This document shows positions 47,777 to 60,406 of a DNA stretch of 64,000 nucleotides, one piece after another; the stretch's first letter is position 1; every line of letters starts with the position of its first letter. This DNA comes from Anodontia alba (Eukaryota; Mollusca; Bivalvia; Lucinida; Lucinidae). The position numbers and the translations under genes are program-made. The stretch is from contig OZ024827.1 in assembly GCA_964016985.1 (NCBI GenBank), positions 59,138,681-59,202,680 of the forward strand, read 5' to 3'. A model generated the notes under the pieces. That model ran no database searches and was not told where the DNA came from. It saw only the letters and a list, made by a program, of their open reading frames with translations.

Positions 47777-49125
47777 CGTGAACTTATTTTCAACAAGTTT
47801 TGTCGCTTGTGGCATGAATTGTATTGCTTACATACTCGAGTTAACATAAGCACATCGTCTGCTTACGACAGGTTAACACTGGCAAATAATTCATGTTGAG
47901 AAACATTTCCTACCGTTTAAAGATAGTTGTTGATTATTTATTATTTGTAGACGGTTGAAATTTTGATATATCTGGATTGTTCATTGAGAAGATTCTAAAG
48001 TCCTCAGCAAACTTCACATACATTTTTCTGGTATTTAGAAAGAATGTCATTCTGGCGCTTACGATTGACTTCTTTCATCCTAGCGTGTTCGTACTCAAAA
48101 ATTCCGAAAATGAATGGACTGGCATCTAAGCAATGTACCGCATGAATGAAAATTTGTTCGCAGATTGCAAAGGTTGAATAATTTACCGTTATAAAATGAT
48201 CAGGCCTAATTAGCCGAAACTAGCAAATCTGGCCCAGAAAGCTGGACACTCCAACTGTTTTCAGTTTTGTGAGTGTGTTCATTGCTCTCAAGAGATTTCC
48301 TTTTAGAATCTATATAATTTTATATTTTGATCGTCGGAAATAGTAATCATTTGTTTTTCATCAGTCTTATTGCATGAAAAGGACCTGCTGCTATATATTT
48401 ACATTTTAAATGTAATCTACGATAAAGTAGTCATTCTCGTTGCAGTTCATTTCTCGATGCAAAATATTGAGCTATCACGTGATCTAGGCAGCGCATTAGG
48501 GCGGGGTTATGTGAAGATCCACCTGTAACGTTCTTTGTTTACATACAGTTGCATGACATCGGTCACGTATCTCCATGACGTTAAGCGCGGGAAATCCGCC
48601 GCTGGGCTGTTCCAAGACCTCCGTTAAGTAAAACTTAATTCCAAATATCAGATACCGAGCAAATTTGAATATAACGTTAGAGCTGATAATGAGTAGATTA
48701 TATAAAATATAATATAGGAATTGAAATTCAAATTCTGAGTTTGTCTGAGTGATGAAAAGCATTAGGCTATTTCCATGTCTCCAAGAAGCCATTAATAATA
48801 AAAATGTCCTTATTTTACGAGGATGACATATTTAGCAAACAGTGTACTAATCTAACATATGGTCCTCTTTAAAAACTTCTAACAATATATACATATTATA
48901 CACATTTAAATTGTAAAATCGGCCGACAAGTTCGCCGGGTCGACGCCAGAGCGGTATTCGGCCATAAGCGACAGAATGACCGAGCGAGGGGGCACAAAAG
49001 TTCCCTATTGAATTCAATGTTAACCTAACATTACATAAAGAAATACAAGCGCCTTGATAAAACTTTGTCTACACAAAAGAACGAACATCATTACATCATG
49101 TCTGCTGTCAATTTTTATAACCTTT
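47146..49125. other. No gene recognised
   Basis: (CA/CG)n at 47381-47420, T run at 47741-47769; otherwise AT-rich with no coding signal. Confidence 0.4.
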
Positions 49126-49129
49126 CACA

Positions 49130-49540
49130 TTTTCTTCCATTCAAAAACACCAACAAACGAATGTTTTAAACTATCAGCTCGAATACATGGACCGACTGGC
49201 AAGCTGTACGGACAGTCCACACTCGCATGTCATAATGTCAGTCCATGTACTACGAGCTAATTGAGTATGCCATTATTATTATCGTTATTATTATTATTAT
49301 TGCAGTTATTTCCAAGTCGATTTTGAAAGAAAGTTTTTAACTATTAATCTGATGACATGGACAGACTGGCAAGCGATACGGCCTATCCACACCTGCATGC
49401 CGTTATGTCGGTCCATGTGCCACATGCCAAAAGTATGCCATAATTACTATTAATGATGTTGTTATATTTTGTATATTTTTTATGTTACCAAATCGCTTAT
49501 GAAATAATGTTTCAGACTATTAGCTCGGTCACATGGCTTC
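49130..49540 (+). repeat. ~172-bp tandem repeat, about 2.4 units
   Basis: 'actat.a.ctcg' starts at 49170, 49340 and 49516 (steps 170 and 176). Each unit folds: 'acatggac.gactggcaagc' with 'gtc.gtccatgt'. Confidence 0.8.
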
Positions 49541-50150
49541 ACAGACATTAAAATAGCCTAATTTTTTCATCCTCCAGTGCAAGCTCAAAATCTGAATTTC
49601 AGTTCGAAAATGATTTTTGCTGTGTGTACGATGTCTATTGTCAACCAAGTTTACAAACATGCTTTTTTATATGTATAAGTAGTCTACGGTTGCAAACAAT
49701 AATATTTTTTTCGAGCTTATTTAGAAATATTTTTGCAACGTTTTGGTGCAAGCTATATCGAAAGAGCAGTGGTCTGAGGGTGTTTCAAATTGGGATCGTC
49801 TTTTATACAGACATGTGATTAACCTTTAACACTCTCTGTGCAGTTTCAGCAGACGACACATTGGCGATATGTTTCTATTTTTTCCCAGAACATAGGCTTC
49901 CATATTTAATTAAAATTGTCAATTTGCATGAAATATCAAAGCAAAAATTCCAGAAAATAAGGCAAATATTTCAAAATGTCGTCTGCTGAAACGTTTTTCA
50001 GGACGCTGAGCGTTAAGCATTATTTGTTTTTAATACTTATTTAGGCAATCTAGTTGCTGATTATATGGACAGAGACTTTTCTTGATACAGTGTTCCGAGA
50101 CAATTAACTAGTGACACTATATAGTAATTAACCCTCTTATGCTCGTATTA
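49541..50150. other. No gene recognised
   Basis: Short T-rich frames only. Confidence 0.4.
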
Positions 50151-50460
50151 AGAGGATAAGAAACACTTGGTTGATTACCGACAATTTTGACAAAAAAGAC
50201 AACTTTTATGACTACCTGTTTAAAATACACAGAATTCAATCATCGTGGAATTGTAACTGTGCATTCTCAGTACATTTTGTCTCAATAAGTTTAATTCAAT
50301 CCCCCATTGTTTTGTGAAGCATCAACAACAACAATACCTGCGCTTTTATGTTCTGTAATTGTTACTTATGCGAATTTGTACTATGTTTAACTGTCACTGT
50401 ACTACGTAATACCCAACAAATTTTGTGTCGCCTGCGTATCATAGCCAACACATAGGGACC

Positions 50461-51000
50461 ATGTATCCGTCCGCGTCGTCGCCTTCGTCGTCTCGTTGTC
50501 GTCAGTGTCGTCGTCACATTTTTCCATTCCGCTCAATAACTTTTGCAGGGATGCATTAATCCCATTGAAAGTTTGCAGAAGGATATATCATTGTGAAATA
50601 CAGGTCAAGTTTGCTATTGGTAATCATCCGCAAAATTTTGGCCTAGTTATGACCCTTTTTCGACTTAGTATTTTCTTGTTAGAATAAAATACAGGGTAAA
50701 GATATATTTTCCCTTCAATCACTTTTGAAGGGATGCATTGATTTCATTCGACATTTGCAGAATGTTATATCATTAGATCACAGAGGTAAAGTTTGATTTT
50801 TTGTAATAATCCGAAAACGTTTGGTCGAATTATAATACTTTTTTACTTAGTTTTTATGGTTGGGTAAGATATTGACATACACTCAATATTTGTTGAAGGG
50901 ATGCATTGATTTCATTGAAAATTTCCAGAAGGGTATATCATTGTAAATAGAGGTCAAATTGATATTTGTATTATTTCCACTCTATTGCATATAAACACAA
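50461..51000 (-). mobile_element. Pearl-like element in minus orientation, three ~175-bp monomers
   Basis: 'agggatgcatt' at 50547, 50729 and 50897 (steps 182 and 168), with shared 'tttgcagaa.g.tatatcatt' and 'aggtcaa.tt'. On the minus strand the monomers are followed by a (GAC/GACGA) tract (50515-50470). A right-end hairpin was not found. Confidence 0.65.
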
Positions 51001-51235
51001 AGTAAGTAATATTAACATTCATTATGCTAAACCCGAATATATCCAGTTTGAAAAGTCTAATTCCAGATCAGCCGGCTTCTCAGAAGCCAGTTGATCAGAA
51101 TCTGTATTGTTTTAACAATTGTCTTTAAATCCATGCAAGAAACTACACGAGATGTCTGAAAATCAGAGAGGCGTGTAGGATATTGAAATATTCAGCAGAA
51201 AAATGGCTAATTGATAACATCTAGACAAACTAATG

Positions 51236-51275
51236 GTGTGTGTGTGTGTGAGGGGGAGGGGGGGGGAGGGTGTAG
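51236..51275. repeat. (GT)n and G-rich tract
   Basis: GT units then several G runs. Confidence 0.95.
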
Positions 51276-52530
51276 GGTTGCAAAGGAGAGGTCGTCTTTA
51301 GGGATAGAAGCAATTATAAGGAGAGTCATAATGTTTTTTTGTTGTTTTTTTTTCTTCTTTTATATCAAATGGTTAACGCTTTAAGCAGGCGACACATCCG
51401 ATTCTCGTTCGGAATTCTATTTGTTAGGAGTGAGGGTAAAAAGGGTTGCAGTGTATCTAAAGGTCATCCCAGTACATTCGCTCTTACATTAATCACAAAT
51501 ATACTAACATACTTAACAAGTTATTCATTTTCAAGATCTGGTATATTGAACCGTGTGTTGGCCGAGTACAGAATGCAGACACTGTCCTGATGATCTCACA
51601 GATATTCAGCGAATGACCGAACAGCTGATTAGGATCGGTGTACATATCAAGATTTCTTTCAGGCGTTTAACATATACCACGATTTATTCCTTGATGAAAG
51701 AATTCCAATTACTTATAGTTCGTCTAGTATTTTCTTCGATTTTTTTCACAAATGTCCGTCGTTAATTATTTACTCACAAAACTTCATAATGAAAGCACGG
51801 AGTTCGCATTAATCTTTTGACCGAAGATAAAATAATTGCTAATCAATGTCTGCACGCAATGACACACAGATCAGTAGTAACTTATGCACAATTAATAGTA
51901 CAAAGAACATCATTTGGGCCTCATGCGGCTCAAAGCCACGCCTCTTGATGTTATTCGTCAAATACCCACTATAATTGATAAAACAGATGGAACACGTCAT
52001 ATAATCAAGGTGCAAACAATAAATTCTAGCACATTCAATTATTTCAATGACGGAGAAGGCATTGTTTCTCGAGAGTAAGTAGAATTATTATTTTAGCATA
52101 GATGAGTCCGTGAGAGCACTATATTGCTTCCAAGTATTTTTAAGCAATATACTGTGGAACTTCATTGTAACAATCAGGCGAGTAAGGTATAAAACATATT
52201 GCTGTAAGAAGACCGCCGTGGAGAAATTAAATATATAGTATAACTTTGTTGCAAGAGGTGAAATCGTTGTATAGCCAAAATAAATAAAAATGAAATTTTC
52301 ACACAGTGAAACGGACACGGTTTTTTCGCTAGTGAAAAAATCCGAGTTCCGGGTTATTTCGATTGTCTTCGTTGTTTCCCTAACAAATGTCGATCCCACT
52401 TTGTTTTATTTATTTTTTTATTTATTTTTGACTATTCTTACTTCTCTGTTTCTGAACAAAACTATCAAGTGTTGGTATAATGTAAGGAACATTTTCGTAA
52501 AAAGAGTATTTTGATTTGCCGAAACATTTT
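51276..52530. other. No gene recognised
   Basis: No coding or repeat signal beyond short frames. Confidence 0.4.
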
Positions 52531-52674
52531 TGTTTTTGTCTCTCCAGCGCTTCTCATGTTAAGCACTGAATGCGACGCCATGACGTTCATGTTTTGTCTG
52601 GTGACGTTATTTATGACATCAGAAGCGCACATTAGTGTGTGAACAATAAAATATAAAGAAAAGTTACTCTTCTT

Positions 52675-52797
52675 TAGTGAATACCATAAACATTTCATCT
52701 CGTATAATGTAAACATTCATATTTTCACTCGTGCTTCGCACTCGTGGAAATACTGATGTTTTCATTACACACGATGAAAATATTTATGGTATTTACA
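52675..52797. repeat. Foldback with 'cgtgcttcgcactcg' loop
   Basis: Arms from 'aataccataaacatttcatc' to 'catattttcac' pair with 'gatgaaaatatttatggtat'. Composition and loop resemble the palindromes at 62850 and 63610. Confidence 0.75.
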
Positions 52798-52988
52798 GCA
52801 AAAGAGTAAACATCCTCTATGAGTTACTCATTGTGAAATAATATAAATGTGTGTTATAGGGAGATGACTGTTGATTGGATATGGCCACTTGAGGTACCAC
52901 TGTATAATAACTGGTTTAGTATAAAAGCTGATTCCGATTGTAACTAAGGCTGTCTTCAAATATTTGGTATGCTTACTGACTACCAAAT

Positions 52989-53189
52989 TACCCTAAGTAT
53001 TAAGACAGGCAGTCCTAGGCAAAAAGCGTAGAAACAGATCAGACGCTGCAGAACTCAAAATCTGATCAGGGCCTATGCTATTCGTTACTCATCCTGCAGT
53101 ATTTAGATAACATCAAAGGGTACTAAAATGGACGTCCAAGTTTGAGGATACGTTTGGTCAGGTGTTAAGGTGTCTCAATATTTAGGGTA
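52989..53189. mobile_element. MITE of family H, best-preserved ends
   Basis: 19-bp ends 'taccctaagtattaagaca' and the complement of 53171-53189 differ at two positions. Interior holds 'agatcagacgc' and 'tctgatcagggcctat' hairpin halves. Confidence 0.75.
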
Positions 53190-53582
53190 AATGAATTGCA
53201 TTGAAATGATGGCTTCTTTTTTTTTAAATCTCGTATACTACATACGCGTGCCATGGAATTATTTCTGGGTAAAGTAATGGATGTTCTCCCCTGCTCTGAG
53301 AAAAAAAAGTTCTCCCGGATAAATGCGAACGAACAGCTTTGGCAAGACCAGCCTTTAAATTTAAGATCTTATTTTAAGCGGACTGGCTTTGATATTTGAC
53401 AAAAGTAAAAACAATTGGAGACGGTTAGGGAAACGTAAAATGCTTATCTTAAATTCAGTGCATGAACACGTTAGTAGACACTAATGACACGTAAAAAATC
53501 CTGATATAAGGTCTAGAATGGAAAAAAATTAAACATGCAACTACATATACCTTCTTCTAATAATAATTTGTTTGCACCTCTA

Positions 53583-53697
53583 TAACTACTACTGCTAGTA
53601 CTACTACTAATAATAATACTGCTAAGTATTATTATTATTTTTTTTATTATCAATACTATTATAGTAGTAGAAGTAGAGTAGCAGTAGAAGTTGTATT
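53583..53697. repeat. Inverted cluster of ACT/TAG triplets
   Basis: (ACT)n on the left and (TAG)n on the right around (TTA)n. Confidence 0.85.
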
Positions 53698-55140
53698 AGA
53701 AACAAAATATTAACACAGTGTTATTGTATATTCCCGCGAAGGCTTGACACAGGATTTAGGAAAGTAAATAGTATTTCGTCGTCTGTCCTCCTGTCCGTCC
53801 ACACATTTCAACGACAGTTCAAAACTACTATATGCACATGGATTCTTGCTATTTGCCAGAAATGTTAATTGGAAATAGAGAAACACAATGTTCCTAAAAT
53901 TCGTTGTCCGTGCTTTTAATTGGTTCCCATGATAACCAAAATGCCCAAATAACTGTATAACAATTTAGTCATACTAACTAAATACAGGAATTGAACTAAA
54001 CCTGGCAATTATCTTCCTTTTGTAATCCTTTACAAAGTGTTTGTCTGGTATGGTCATCCAATATTTCATTTCGGTTGCCACTGCAACGGTAGTATTAGAA
54101 TAGGAAATATTTAAATGACATATTGACATAATCACTCAAGGTATATTTGAACCAGACTTGAGCGTATTGTTCTTGCATTATCTTATTTCGGTGACAGTTT
54201 TATTGTAAGGATAACTGAAAAGCATTAAAAACTATATAATGCTAAAATGTTTAGTGACTTATGAAGCGATTGCTTGGCATCACTTTCTCTATCGTGGATC
54301 TCTAACAAGTTTGCTGAATTTATGGCGGTTGTTCTTTTAGTGTGGGTGCTGTGGCAGCTGACCCGTTTCATTGACTTAGTGAGACAATAGTAAAATGAAA
54401 GCATCTCCATGGCATCGTTTTGCTTAGAATTCGAGCCAAACACGACAGCAGTGATACATTGGTAAGTCTGTATCAGATTTTGGTTTCTAAGACAATTGAA
54501 AAGTTTCAAGAGAAAATGGCTAACAGACAGCTTTATAATGTAATATGAACATAGGCAATGCCTATACGCGAGGTTGCAATGCACTATGCTTTGAAAAACC
54601 ACATTTTGCAGTTACAGTACAACTGTACAACTGAATAATATTAAAGCTAAAAGTCGTCCAAAAATCAAAGTATAAGACCCAAGCTATACCGTTAAGATTT
54701 TGGTACCGGATTCTGGTACCGGATTTTTCCATTTGGTCCGGCAAATACAAATAGATCTGCCACATTAATTGAGAACCCGACAAACTGCAAACAAAATGTT
54801 TATTTCTGATTTTGTTGACTCGTACCATAGAGCTTGCTCGCACAGGCCTTCGGCCACATGCGGCAGCGTGCTCGCTATGAACTGATCTGAACTAAAGTGT
54901 ATACTAATGTTTCTTGGGTTGTTCTTTCCCAAGTCTGTGTTCTCTTTGTGTTTAGATTGTTTGCCAAAGGAGTCCGCAGATATATAATCCAAACTGATTT
55001 AATATCTGCATAACTGATGAAGTAATTTGAGCTAAGCACTATATAGTCTCATATTTTGTCTGATGTATTGCTCTTCTTTTGTTTGATTGGCTGTTATTCT
55101 TAAATTCAAAACTATCAAATCACCAGCATATGTTGATAAA
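53698..55140. other. No gene recognised
   Basis: A 15-bp tandem 'ggtaccggatt' pair at about 54702-54727. The 125-aa frame at 54225-54602 (-) has no recognisable motif. Confidence 0.4.
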
Positions 55141-55149
55141 CACGTGTCT

Positions 55150-55380
55150 TACGTTACTTACCGTTAAGGGTACTGGATACTCTTGGGTAGATGTTCCACA
55201 GTTTTCACAAGGGAGTCAGTCAACTTTAATGACATCGTGTTTGCTAATTAGCACACTTAGCTACTTCTATGAAGGGGTCTACTTTAAAAGGAAATAATTT
55301 GCTTCGAAGGGAATAGATACTTTAAGAGAGTAGATCCATTTTCAGAAGGGAGCCAAAAACAATTACGACACAATAATTCT
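55150..55380. repeat. Dispersed repeat Y, copy
   Basis: 'gggtactggatact', 'ggggtctactttaaaaggaa', 'attttcagaagggagc'. Confidence 0.5.
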
Positions 55381-55469
55381 CTTTATATCAAACAAAACTT
55401 GTCATACATCCGAGGAAATATTGGCCTCACCATAAGAAACTATATCATAAGACATGCAGATGCATTCTA

Positions 55470-55620
55470 CAGGCTGACAGTGAATGCATTGATGAGTCTG
55501 CGCGATGATCTGAGTCTTTGATAAGCGTTCATGTCAGATGCAAAGTTTGTCATATATTGTGTTTTATATATTTTACGATGCGCAGGTTGATCGGATTCTT
55601 CGCTGTAGGAATAAGAAAAA
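55470..55620. repeat. Foldback F, copy 3
   Basis: 'gagtctgcgcgatgatctga' and 'atgcgcaggttgatcggatt' with 'cttcgctgtagg'. Confidence 0.45.
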
Positions 55621-56041
55621 ACATTGTATGAATAAGATATACATTGTATGAATAAGACATCTTTTATATGAGAAAGCTTATTTTGTATTGGCCACTCCGT
55701 AATTTATAGTTCTTAAGATATGAACTGCCGTATCAAGGACTGACATTAAGATAAAGTCGGATTTGAACAGAAGAGGAATTTATTTATCCGGGTTGATTCG
55801 GTACATCTCCTTATTCACAACACAAACAAGTACGTATAAACCTACGTCTAAACAATAAATATCGAGCCCACTAAAATAAGGCCTTGCTGATAGAAACTTA
55901 CAGCAAAACATACACTATCTTCTGATCTTCGTGCAACGGAAGGCAAACGCAACTTTGAATAGGAATTTTTACAATCAAATTCAGGATAGGCGTTTAGCAC
56001 AAAAAGCTGTGTTTTATTCATAATTTACGAATATCTGTCCC

Positions 56042-56400
56042 TTTCATTTATTAGCTCACCTGAGCCTTATCATATGGTCTAAGATCCGTCCATCGTTCGT
56101 CCGTCAACATTTTCCATTATTTTCTTCTTCGAAGCCAGAGAGGCAATTGAAACCAAATTGCCTCCATATATTGGGAGATCGAAAGTTTGTTCGTGGGATC
56201 TGGGTCGTATGACCAAAAGTGCTGCTTTGTCCATATATGGTAAAACCCTTTTAAAAAAAATCTTCTCTAGAACCGATAGGCAATTGGTTATGGGGCTTAC
56301 TATGCACAATTATAGTTTGTTCACATGATGACCCTAGGTTGACCTTGACTTAATTTACATAAAGGTCAAATTTGATCGCCTATGTTTTTTTTTATTAGAA
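56042..56400 (-). mobile_element. Right end of a pearl-like element
   Basis: On the minus strand a 'gacggacgaacgatggacgg' tract (56108-56088) leads to the terminal hairpin 'gctcaggtgagc' (56056-56045). Adjoining 56110-56400 may be a worn core. Confidence 0.5.
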
Positions 56401-56579
56401 ATAATGAAAACTCTGGATTAATTTAGGCTTTGGTTTTGAAACTTGCATCAATGAACTATAATGGTTATAGGTATCTGTTGACATCAAATTACTGCTCCCC
56501 AAGGGGCCGTTATGTGATTTATACATGTATGTCGCCTTAAGACCTTAATTTTGATTCAGACATGCTTTATGTTTAGGCA

Positions 56580-56830
56580 CACCGCTAGTTGCGGTGGCGG
56601 ATATCCGGACGGAGACGCGCGGTCTCGCCTGGATCTTTGCTATTGCATTTGGCTGAATGCAGTTGAGAGGGTACCGGCGGGTACGCGCGGCGCGTGATCT
56701 AGCCCGTATCTTTGCTTTGACTTCGGACGGGTTTGTGTCTCCGCGCGGTCTCGCCGGGTGCTTCATTGTTGAGGTCGGCGGGATTCGGGCGGATCTTCGC
56801 GTCCGCGCGGTCTAGCCGTGGCCTTTGCTA
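56580..56830. repeat. GC-rich minisatellite, four degenerate units
   Basis: 'cgcgcggtctcgcc'-type blocks at about 56617, 56687, 56743 and 56805 with intervening 'gg.tctttgct'. CpG-rich island in AT-rich surroundings; the two minus-strand frames across it (arginine-rich) are by-products. Confidence 0.75.
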
Positions 56831-56989
56831 CATGTACTCGTTTCACATTAGTGGTTTGAATATCATTTTCGTAAGGCGCGGCTGACGCTGATGACATTTG
56901 GCGCCATAACGCTGTAGTTTGACGTTGCCTCAGGTTCAGTTTGTTTATTTCCATGAGAACAGTAATGACAACTTCAGTGATGTAGTCTT

Positions 56990-57095
56990 ATATCAATTTT
57001 CTTCCATGAGAACAGTAATGACAACTTCAATGATGCAGTCTTATATCAATGATGCAGTCTTATATCAATGATGTAGTCTTATATCAATTTTCTGA
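56990..57095. repeat. Nested 53-bp and 20-bp tandem duplications
   Basis: 'atgatg.agtcttatatca' occurs four times; 'ccatgagaacagtaatgaca' twice. Confidence 0.9.
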
Positions 57096-57405
57096 TGAAG
57101 GTTAAAGGCCGAAATATTCAAACAAAGTGAATTCAATTAAATTGTCATTATTGTCTTCCCTCTCGAAGACTTTTTACTCAAACTGCATATGTTTAGGACC
57201 GGCTCAGTTTGTCCAACCGCGCATCTGGAGATCTGTAGCAGGATTTCATTATCACAGGAAACACCTGATCAGATCGCATGGTTCTTTAAACTATCGTGTA
57301 TACACTATTAGCATACCTTTACTCCTTACCAACTTAACTCCTGACCATACTTGTCCTAGTCTATTTGACTACATGTTGGTGTCTCTAAAACTGCCGGATG
57401 AGTGG

Positions 57406-57505
57406 CAGACAGTGTAGACACTGATGAGACGCCACGTTCTACGGTGTCTGATGTGGGTCTTCACTGTTTTCTTAGGCCTGTTTGTCCCAATACTTGGGGT
57501 TATTA
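57406..57505. repeat. Hairpin repeat H with one MITE end
   Basis: 'cagacagtgtagacactgat' pairs with 'tctgatgtgggtcttcactg'; right end 'tgtcccaatacttgggg' matches the H-family terminus. Confidence 0.6.
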
Positions 57506-57779
57506 CGGTAATATGAGTTTTCATGTACCCGGTAAAAGTATATAAAAGCATTTAAAAGGCACTCATTCCCTTCAATAAAAAAATGTGATTTTCCTGTGTA
57601 CATAAAGAAGAGGAACAATAATTTGTTTTAAACAAATACATTTACAAACAGCGAATATGCCGACAAACTCGACGTACATGTCATCTTACGTGTACATGTG
57701 TCTCTGTTCTCTTCCATTAGCCAGCGTTCGTATATTTCAGTAAGCGGAATTCCTACACTCTCAGGGCAGGCAACTATGT

Positions 57780-57930
57780 GAAAATGTTTGCCCCCCTTCT
57801 GAAAAGGGGTCTAATTGAAGAGAAAACAATTTGCTCCACTTGTGGGCAAATTTCTCCTTTTTAAAGTAGACCTCTTTTCTGAAAGAGTTTTAGGTGCAGG
57901 AAAACAGTCAGGAAGTTCTACAGGTTGTCC
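57780..57930. repeat. Dispersed repeat Y, copy
   Basis: 'ccttctgaaaaggggtcta', 'gcaaatttctcctttttaaa', 'gtagacctcttttctgaaag'. Confidence 0.6.
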
Positions 57931-58141
57931 CCACTGCAAAACATTGATATAATTTACCAAGAATATCCAGTCCCCTTAGCGATGAAACAGTAACTACACG
58001 TATTACCCTTGTTCCTACAGTATAAAGACAAGAGCACAGGCTTATCTCTCAAGTCTCTTAGTGCAAGCTGATGTTATTGGTTTGATCTTTGTTCAGTTCG
58101 GTGAAGTGCATGTGCACAACCTGTTTATACCCGACTTCAAT

Positions 58142-58566
58142 ATAGGGATCAAACATGGTTTTTCATGCATTAACATTCGCCAGGTCCCGTGGGAGGTGTT
58201 CAAAACCGAGGCCGAAGGCTGCGGTTTTTAACACCTCCCATGGGACCTGGCGAATGTTAATGCATTGAAAAATCATGTTCGATCGCTATTATTGCATAAA
58301 AACTGAAAACTTTTGCTACATTTCGCGTTATTTCTTGCACTATTTTGTTTCGCCTTTTCATCGAAGTCTCGCGACTATGCTCGTTCTAGGGCCGGGCAGT
58401 ACACATCTCGTAACGGCGGCAAATCTGTGGCCCCGGTACGACCATATTGAAAGTTGCGTAACCGTGCATTAACAGCACGTGAATAGCCTTGTTAATACAC
58501 GGCTTTTCGCCGGTTAATGCACGACTGTTAATAATGTGCGACACTGCTTTTTATGCAATAATGTTT
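58142..58566 (+). mobile_element. Multi-hairpin foldback element, copy 2
   Basis: Same order of parts as 9192-9641: left palindrome with ~48-bp arms (58155-58281), 'attattgcataaaaa' pair near 58288 and 58547, and inner 'accgtgcattaac' / 'gttaatgcac' hairpin. Slightly shorter, with a deletion in the third hairpin. Confidence 0.85.
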
Positions 58567-59085
58567 CGTATATGTCAACCAAGTCGACCTATCGCACTTA
58601 TGGCTGCCGCATGTTGACCTGTCTTTTTGAACTCGGTCCGTGAATATGCATATCAAAATAATTTACGGAAAAAAATAGGTAAACTAAGTTGGAAAACAGT
58701 TACGATGTTCGTATGCTTTGGTAAAGAATAAATAAGTCGTATTTACATGATCCAAGGACAAAAAGACAGCTTGCCTTGCTGAATAAGTTTCTTGTAGTCT
58801 GCAAACAATACAGTCATGTTGAAAATGCACTCATTGGTGTTTGTTTAACATAAATGTCAACGACATTGTCAACAGACTTTCAGTCCCGTCTTGACGGTGT
58901 CTGGATGTGATGATGGGAACTGATACTCCTTTACAGTAACATCCTAATGCATTATCACACCCTAGCCTCACTGATGTGATACTACCACCAGCCATGTTAT
59001 ACCGTTGTGGCCAATCCTAGCTCTTATTCCTAATGCTGAATGTCATGACAAATAGCGGTTGTTACCAAATGTAGAAATTCGTAAG

Positions 59086-59158
59086 TATGACACGGCTGGG
59101 GATTCAACCCAAAACCTTCTGATCCGAAGGCGGTTGCTCTGCCAGTCGAAGGGTCATA
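59086..59158 (-). other. tRNA-Arg(UCG)-like sequence, probably a SINE head
   Basis: Minus strand: acceptor arms 'tatgacc' and 'tgtcata' pair except at one position, D-arm-like 'actggcagagc', anticodon loop 'cttcgga', box B 'gggttgaatcccc'. The 5' anticodon strand no longer pairs, so not a functional tRNA. The adjoining 58980-59085 may be the body. Confidence 0.6.
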
Positions 59159-60215
59159 GGGTTTAATGAACGATGGGAGTGCTTAACCTCCCGCTTAGAG
59201 GATGGTCATAGTTTCAAATCTAACTGAAACCGACATGTATATAGACAATTTGAGTATCTTGCTCACACGTGTCTGACTCCTGTCTTCTCTTCTCGCCTAA
59301 TGAACATGCGTTGTCCCTACCAATGTCATGCTCGTGCATCGTCCCGAAATTACTTCATATATTGTATATACTATACACCAAAGTATGATAGTCAATTGAT
59401 TCACAGACAAAGTGAAGATTATTCACAAATCATTTCTAACGGACCAAAACAATCTATGAATACATCGAGAAATCGGACGCACTGGTGTTAACAATTACCT
59501 TGTTTTAATAACTAGATATTTGTTGCAGAAAACTCGCGGTAGAATTTATTAATTACGCTCACTTCAGTGACATGTGGTTGAAGACTCTTCAACAAACTAT
59601 TTATCCTTTGCTGATCAAATCTTTCATCTGTATAATTAAGATGGTATTCACAAATGTTATTATGTAGTCAAGACCTTACTTAGTACTCGCGATCAATTTG
59701 TCTGTGTGTAATGTAATATAGGCAAGTCTAAAACAAGGCCTTTTTCACGGATGTTTTAAACAGAATTTAGAATAATGCACAATTTATTTTTTAACAGTGA
59801 AATGGTCTGTATCAGTGTGTTCTTCAATGAAAAAAGCACTTTCGAAAAATAGTTTTAAACCAATTAAAACACGCCGTTACAAAATCCAAGCTGATATCTT
59901 AGTTTGGATAAATAACGGCCAGCCTCACTTCGTATACATTTGCTCATATATATTTGTAAATGATTCAGAATTCTTGATTTTGTTTCTGTCGTTAGTGAAT
60001 TACATTTACAAACGGCGATGAATTGGCTATGTCCTATGTCGTCAATGAATTACACAACAAGATTTACAATAAAACTGTGAACAACATGCACCCTTTCATG
60101 AAATCGACAATGCCAACGAATATATTCAAATGATGGGTCAGAAAGACAGGTCAATGTGCATCAGTTATACCTTTACATGTAGTCACATGATTCATGACGA
60201 TATAAACACTGTGCA
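59159..60215. other. No gene recognised
   Basis: Short frames only. Confidence 0.4.
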
Positions 60216-60406
60216 ATTTAGGCATAGTGGCCAGAAAATTCTGCATTCGACGTGAAATAGGTATTATACTCAATAAGTTTACGATGTCCTCTATTGATCG
60301 ACCAAATAGATCTGTCGCTTTGTCCTGTACATTTAATATTCATTTGGGTATGACCACTATACATTTTAGGCATGTTAATCAGAATATCCAGCATTCCACG
60401 TGAAAA
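60216..60406. repeat. Two ~42-bp direct repeats 148 bp apart
   Basis: 'ttaggcat....aga.aat.c.gcattc.acgtgaaa' at about 60218 and 60366. Confidence 0.5.

Noticed and set aside
54225..54602. 125-aa minus-strand ORF
   Set aside because: No motif, uneven composition, no splice context; probably chance.
57095..57125. 'tgatgaaggttaaaggccga' as a retroelement signature
   Set aside because: Short similarity to segments seen in some retroelements, but nothing around it supports an element.
59086..59158. Functional tRNA-Arg gene
   Set aside because: Acceptor stem pairs but the 5' anticodon stem strand is lost; more likely a SINE head.
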